Below, piece after piece: positions 18,023-20,891 of a DNA stretch of 20,891 nt (the stretch's first letter is position 1; each line of letters opens with the position of its first letter). Origin of the DNA: Podochytrium sp. JEL0797 (taxonomy: Eukaryota; Chytridiomycota; Chytridiomycetes; Chytridiales; Chytriomycetaceae); assembly GCA_027596195.1 (NCBI GenBank), contig JADGJG010000403.1:1-20891 (forward strand), given 5' to 3'. The translations under genes were made by a program, and so were the position numbers. The notes below the pieces were generated by a model. It searched no databases and was not told where the DNA came from. It saw only the letters and a program-made list of their open reading frames with translations.

Positions 18023-18979
18023 ATGAGTCGTTCTCCATTGCTCCTATCTCGCGAAGAAGAGAGCCTCATCGCTGTGCTGCAGTTCGACTTTGCCGTTGCT
18101 GCGCACAACTTCAGTCCAACCTCTTGCTGCGGCTCATCGTGTGGCCTCACGGCAAAGATCCGTAGCTTTGATACTTATGTGGCAAGCCCGTTAGAGAACG
18201 AAAACTCCAACATGGACTTTTCACAGCATGGTGCGCCCCACGCAGAAGTATCTTCATTCTCGTTGCCACTAGAACGGCACCATCGGCAAAGCCTTTCTCA
18301 GCCCACATCATCGTCACCACCACCCACCTCCTTATTCCTCCCACGAATATCTCCAAAATCCAACCTCTCCTCGCCAAGCTCTTCGAGGAGTGCGAGCGTC
18401 AACTTCTATTCCGACGCGTTTGGGCGATTGACTCCTTCTCAGATCTTGCAAATTGATCTGCTCGAGGATAGGACGAACCTGTTCCCTTCAGCAACGATTT
18501 CACTCTCGCCATCCCAACTTTCTGTCAAAGAGCACGCTCAGTTGTATGGTTCCGATCAAGAGGACTTGGAAAACTCGCCCACAACTTCCACCTTTTGCGA
18601 CTGGAGCGACTCGCCGACGAGTTCTTTGCCAGGCAGTGGAGTGTTGCAGCCGAGTGCATTGGTGGGAAGCGAACATGTCGTGATGGAGGGGTTGGAGAGT
18701 ATGGCCGATTCGGCAAAGCCACCGTTGGTGTGTTCACCACGGAATTATTCTCGTTGCAGGGCGGATACGAGACGCCGCGAGCTCATCAATCAACTTCTAC
18801 ATGAGATTGGTACTCTCAGGTCGGGATTTCGGAGAAAGGTGCGAGTTTTCCTCAACTTTTACCTCCTTTTTCCTAATCGCTTCAGTTTTCTTCAATTGCA
18901 GCTGTCTGAGGAAACTAAAGAGTTCTTGGAATTGGAGGCCGAAATCGAGGAGATCTTGAGAGTGCATGTTTTAATATAA
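18023..18979 (+). CDS. divergent bHLH-like protein E with degenerate basic region
   Basis: Exons 18023-18838 and 18902-18979 give 297 aa, or 234 aa if translation begins at the in-frame ATG 18212 (MDFSQHG). The 63-nt intron (18839-18901) has a CCTAATC branch site and TTGCAG acceptor, is a multiple of 3 and has no stop, so an unspliced form would stay open. The protein is Ser/Pro-rich and has RLTPSQIL (18425-18448), the motif shared with A, C and D. Near the end, SRCRADTRRRELINQLL aligns with HAEKARRELL of D and is followed, after splicing, by LSEETKEFLELEAEIEEIL as a second helix. The key glutamate of ExxRR is Asp here, so DNA binding may be altered or lost. It may act as a dimerisation partner (inference). 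Confidence 0.65.
   Translation: MSRSPLLLSREEESLIAVLQFDFAVAAHNFSPTSCCGSSCGLTAKIRSFDTYVASPLENENSNMDFSQHGAPHAEVSSFSLPLERHHRQSLSQPTSSSPPPTSLFLPRISPKSNLSSPSSSRSASVNFYSDAFGRLTPSQILQIDLLEDRTNLFPSATISLSPSQLSVKEHAQLYGSDQEDLENSPTTSTFCDWSDSPTSSLPGSGVLQPSALVGSEHVVMEGLESMADSAKPPLVCSPRNYSRCRADTRRRELINQLLHEIGTLRSGFRRKVRVFLNFYLLFPNRFSFLQLQLSEETKEFLELEAEIEEILRVHVLI
18839..18901 (+). other. 63-nt stop-free intron in gene E
   Basis: AAG|GTGCGA...CCTAATCGC...TTGCAG|CTG. It translates without a stop, but the predicted insert is hydrophobic/aromatic and would break the helix-loop-helix, so splicing is favoured. Confidence 0.65.
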
Positions 18980-18990
18980 TAATTCCATAA

Positions 18991-19010
18991 TAATTCTGTA
19001 AAAAGAATTA
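18991..19010. other. small AT-rich hairpin after gene E
   Basis: TAATTC and GAATTA (18991-18996 and 19005-19010) form a 6-bp inverted repeat around an 8-nt loop, 12 nt past the stop codon. It may be incidental in AT-rich 3' sequence. Confidence 0.3.
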
Positions 19011-19112
19011 AATCTCGCAGCAATTAATTCCACAGTATTCTATTCCTTTACTCACATTGTTTCCTTCGTTATTCTAATTCTTCTCAATCGGAATGAAAAG
19101 AACTTTCCAAAA

Positions 19113-20144
19113 ATGGAGGCCAGCGAACGAGTCGAACACGCCGTTCGCCGCCTTTGCTGCCACTGCCGCCCTTCTCCCACCACCTCAACCGAATGCAGCT
19201 GCTCGTGGCGAATCGCGCGTGTTCCCGTCACTCCTCGCCTGCAGAAGGGTCCAACGTGAGTTGGATTATCTGCCTCAATCCTCCTAATCTACCAGAGAAG
19301 CTGCGGCCTTGTTGCCCTGACGATTGCGGCAGAGTATTTCGGGAGGCTCTGTAAAGACCTTGGCTTCCACGGCAAGGATGAACGAGCATTGACCGAAACC
19401 GCCTCGCTGTTTGACCAAAACTTGAATGCGCTCCTGTCCCTCTCGATACACCTCAACATGTCTTCGAAAGGCGAGCTATTTAGCGCGGATTGGATTGCAC
19501 AGCTCGCACGGGTTCAGTTTGGGTTGACTGCGATGGTGATTGAGTGGAACGGAGAGTATCCTGTGGTTGAGTGTTTGCAGAAGGGCGGACTCTGTTTGGT
19601 TGCATACGATAAAGAGGGAAATCACGAGCCGGGGCTGAAGAAGGGGGGGAAGGCACATTGGGCTCTGATCAATGGTACGGCCCCTTTCGATTCCACGGTT
19701 GATGCATCGCACTAAAGATACCAAAAAGGATTCGCAACTCGATTGGCAGATTCGGAAATGGGTCGAAAAGTCGAATGGCGTTCTTGTGCGTCGATTGATT
19801 CCGCTTGCTTGATCCGAAAACCGGAAGCTCTCTTATGCATTCACGGAAAGTCTCTGCATCAGGCTGTTTGGTCGTATGATTCGCTGCATTCGAGTTGTTG
19901 GAACTTGGAACGCGTGAATGAAACCGTGTTGCGTTTGTCTCGAGACGCTTTTGTCGAACATACGGAATTGGACGCGATTGCGACTTTGTCGGAAAGATTG
20001 AATGATGATTATACCGCGGATATGCAGATGCTGTCTATTGAGTCCAAACAGGATGGCTATGTCCTTCCAAATCGGGATGGAATACTGACAGATTCTTTGA
20101 AAGGAAAACTTGTGCTTCTATACCCCCGGGGAAAGGAACAATAA
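19113..20144 (+). CDS. actin maturation protease-like cysteine protease (ACTMAP/C19orf54 family)
   Basis: Exons 19113-19255, 19298-19674 and 19729-20144 (introns of 42 and 54 nt) give 311 aa. In animals this family removes the N-terminal residue of actin during maturation; the fold is papain/C39-like. Family landmarks appear only after splicing: QKGPTSCGLVAL (44-55) with the presumed nucleophile Cys50, GELFSADW (106-113), GKAHWALING (165-174) with presumed catalytic His168, EALLCIHGKSLHQAVW, and a C-terminal LVLLYP. One residue (Ser49) is inserted between GPT and CGL. The N-terminus is short and Cys-rich (CCHC, CSC) rather than the long proline-rich stretch of vertebrate homologues. Acceptors for both introns are the second available AG, chosen to keep frame. 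It has an AATAAA overlapping the stop codon. Function is inferred from family membership. Confidence 0.82.
19256..19297 (+). other. very short intron (42 nt) in the ACTMAP-like gene
   Basis: AC|GTGAGT to CCAGAG|AAGC, with CCTAATC as branch site about 14 nt from the acceptor. The nearer AG (ending 19295) would break the frame before the catalytic Cys, so the AG ending 19297 is required. Confidence 0.7.
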
Positions 20145-20188
20145 AATAGATTCTTTGAAACTATACCCCCCGATACAGGCGCAATAAA
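20091..20188 (+). repeat. tandem duplication of the 3' end of the ACTMAP-like gene
   Basis: Two units share GATTCTTTGAAA, CTATACCCCC and CAATAAA in order: 20091-20145 and 20149-20188. The second unit lacks exactly 15 nt between the first two blocks; the 11-nt spacer before CAATAAA is the same length in both. The first unit encodes the last residues, the stop and an AATAAA. The second is non-coding and holds another AATAAA (20183-20188). Confidence 0.8.
20140..20145 (+). terminator. polyadenylation signal AATAAA overlapping the stop codon
   Basis: AATAAA overlaps TAA at 20142-20144. A duplicate AATAAA at 20183-20188 may be the one used in practice. Confidence 0.5.
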
Positions 20189-20427
20189 TAATATTCGGTT
20201 TTTTTGGATTCTTGTGCGCAGTCTCGGTTTTGATCACCCTGCCGCGTGTTTGTCGCCATCCCAAAGGTTCATGACCGCGTCTTTGGCCACTCGGTCTGGA
20301 AGGCGAAAAGTCAACTCCTGCGCGTTTCAAGAATTTGGACTTCCTTCCTGAACAGAACGGGACAGAACAGAATTTTGGAGACAGAACGACAATTTTTGTT
20401 TGTATTTGACAGGTGAAAAAAATTGAA

Positions 20428-20891
20428 ATGAAACGAATCAATCGCGACCCGGCCCCAGCGCCCTCCGCAGCGCCAGCCCTCCGTGGCACTCGCAGTACCC
20501 CAGCGCCAGCTGCAGTGCCCGTCCACCGCTCCACTTGCAGTGCCACCTCCCTTGGTGGCCCACGCGATACCGCGCCCGAGCTGGCCATACCTCAGCCTGC
20601 CAGCATGCCTGCAGCCGCGGAGGAAGCCAATCACGACATGCAAGATGCATTCGCCGATAAAGATGGCAACGGCGACGATGCCGCTTCCGAAAACGAAGCC
20701 GTTGTCGAAGAACCCTCTCCTGAGCTGCAGTTTCCCGTCAGAGATCTCGTCGATGTCAATTCGGAGAAGGAGATCTATCAGCGAATGCGCGAGAACATGG
20801 ACGAAAACCCTAAATGGGTCGCCCAGTTCGGTGGCGGCGGAGCAAAACAGCAGGAATTTCGCAAGAAAGCACTCGCATTGGAGGAGTCTCG
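20428..20891 (+). CDS. unrecognised protein, N-terminal part, continues past window end
   Basis: The frame is open from ATG 20428 to the window edge (154 codons so far), with an in-frame TGA upstream at 20407-20409. The first 60 residues are Ala/Pro/Thr/Ser-rich and basic (MKRINRDPAPAPSAAPAL). An acidic stretch follows (DKDGNGDDAASENEA, VVEEPSPE), then a more structured segment (FPVRDLVDV, KEIYQRMRENMDENPKWV, FGGGGAKQQEFRKKAL). I do not recognise a family. TTTGACAG just before could be a splice acceptor, so an upstream exon is possible. Strong G+C and third-position bias compared with the flanks support coding. Confidence 0.6.
   Translation, partial: MKRINRDPAPAPSAAPALRGTRSTPAPAAVPVHRSTCSATSLGGPRDTAPELAIPQPASMPAAAEEANHDMQDAFADKDGNGDDAASENEAVVEEPSPELQFPVRDLVDVNSEKEIYQRMRENMDENPKWVAQFGGGGAKQQEFRKKALALEES

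Noticed and set aside
20347..20390. Repeated ACAGAAC heptamers as a regulatory array
   Set aside because: Three short copies in purine-rich sequence are too few and too irregular to support a function.
1..20891. tRNA genes or CRISPR arrays
   Set aside because: No T-arm-like GGTTCRANNCC with a matching cloverleaf and no regularly spaced identical repeats were seen.

Overview
The window looks like nuclear DNA of a fungus, most likely an early-diverging (chytrid-like) lineage. The genes are broken by short GT-AG introns (about 42-84 nt) with CTAAC/CTAAT-type branch sites, there are AATAAA polyadenylation signals and TATA boxes, and the amino-acid permease is of the fungal YAT/AAT type. The exact taxon is inference. 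All exon structures were worked out by hand from reading frames, splice signals and comparison between paralogues inside the window.

Layout: (1) 1-3202, a tandem pair of two-pass membrane proteins with a cysteine-rich, plant-type-LRR ectodomain; copy 1 carries a frameshift, copy 2 is intact. (2) 3817-7405, arginase (minus) and an amino-acid permease (plus), divergently transcribed from one 551-bp promoter region. (3) 7743-8893, an aldo/keto reductase (minus). (4) 9010-10402, a tandem pair of LITAF-domain proteins (minus); the upstream copy is frameshifted. (5) 10683-12782, a third, diverged member of the LRR membrane family (minus), with a 342-nt repeat-rich intron. (6) 12995-18979, a cluster of bHLH-type transcription factors: two intact genes, one duplicated and broken C-terminal exon, one gene with several lesions, and one divergent member whose basic region has lost the usual glutamate. 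(7) 19113-20144, a cysteine protease-like gene related to actin maturation protease (ACTMAP/C19orf54). (8) 20428 to the window end, the 5' part of an unrecognised gene.

Two themes link the regions. First, local duplication followed by decay: three families occur as tandem copies, each with at least one broken copy. Second, the LRR membrane proteins and the intact LITAF protein carry PPxY-type motifs, known ligands of WW domains in NEDD4/Rsp5 ubiquitin ligases, so both may belong to ubiquitin-dependent membrane sorting (inference). The bHLH cluster shares an R-x-T-P-x-x-[IM]-[ML] motif, sometimes repeated, outside the DNA-binding domain. I do not recognise it from any described family, and it is the best candidate here for something undescribed.
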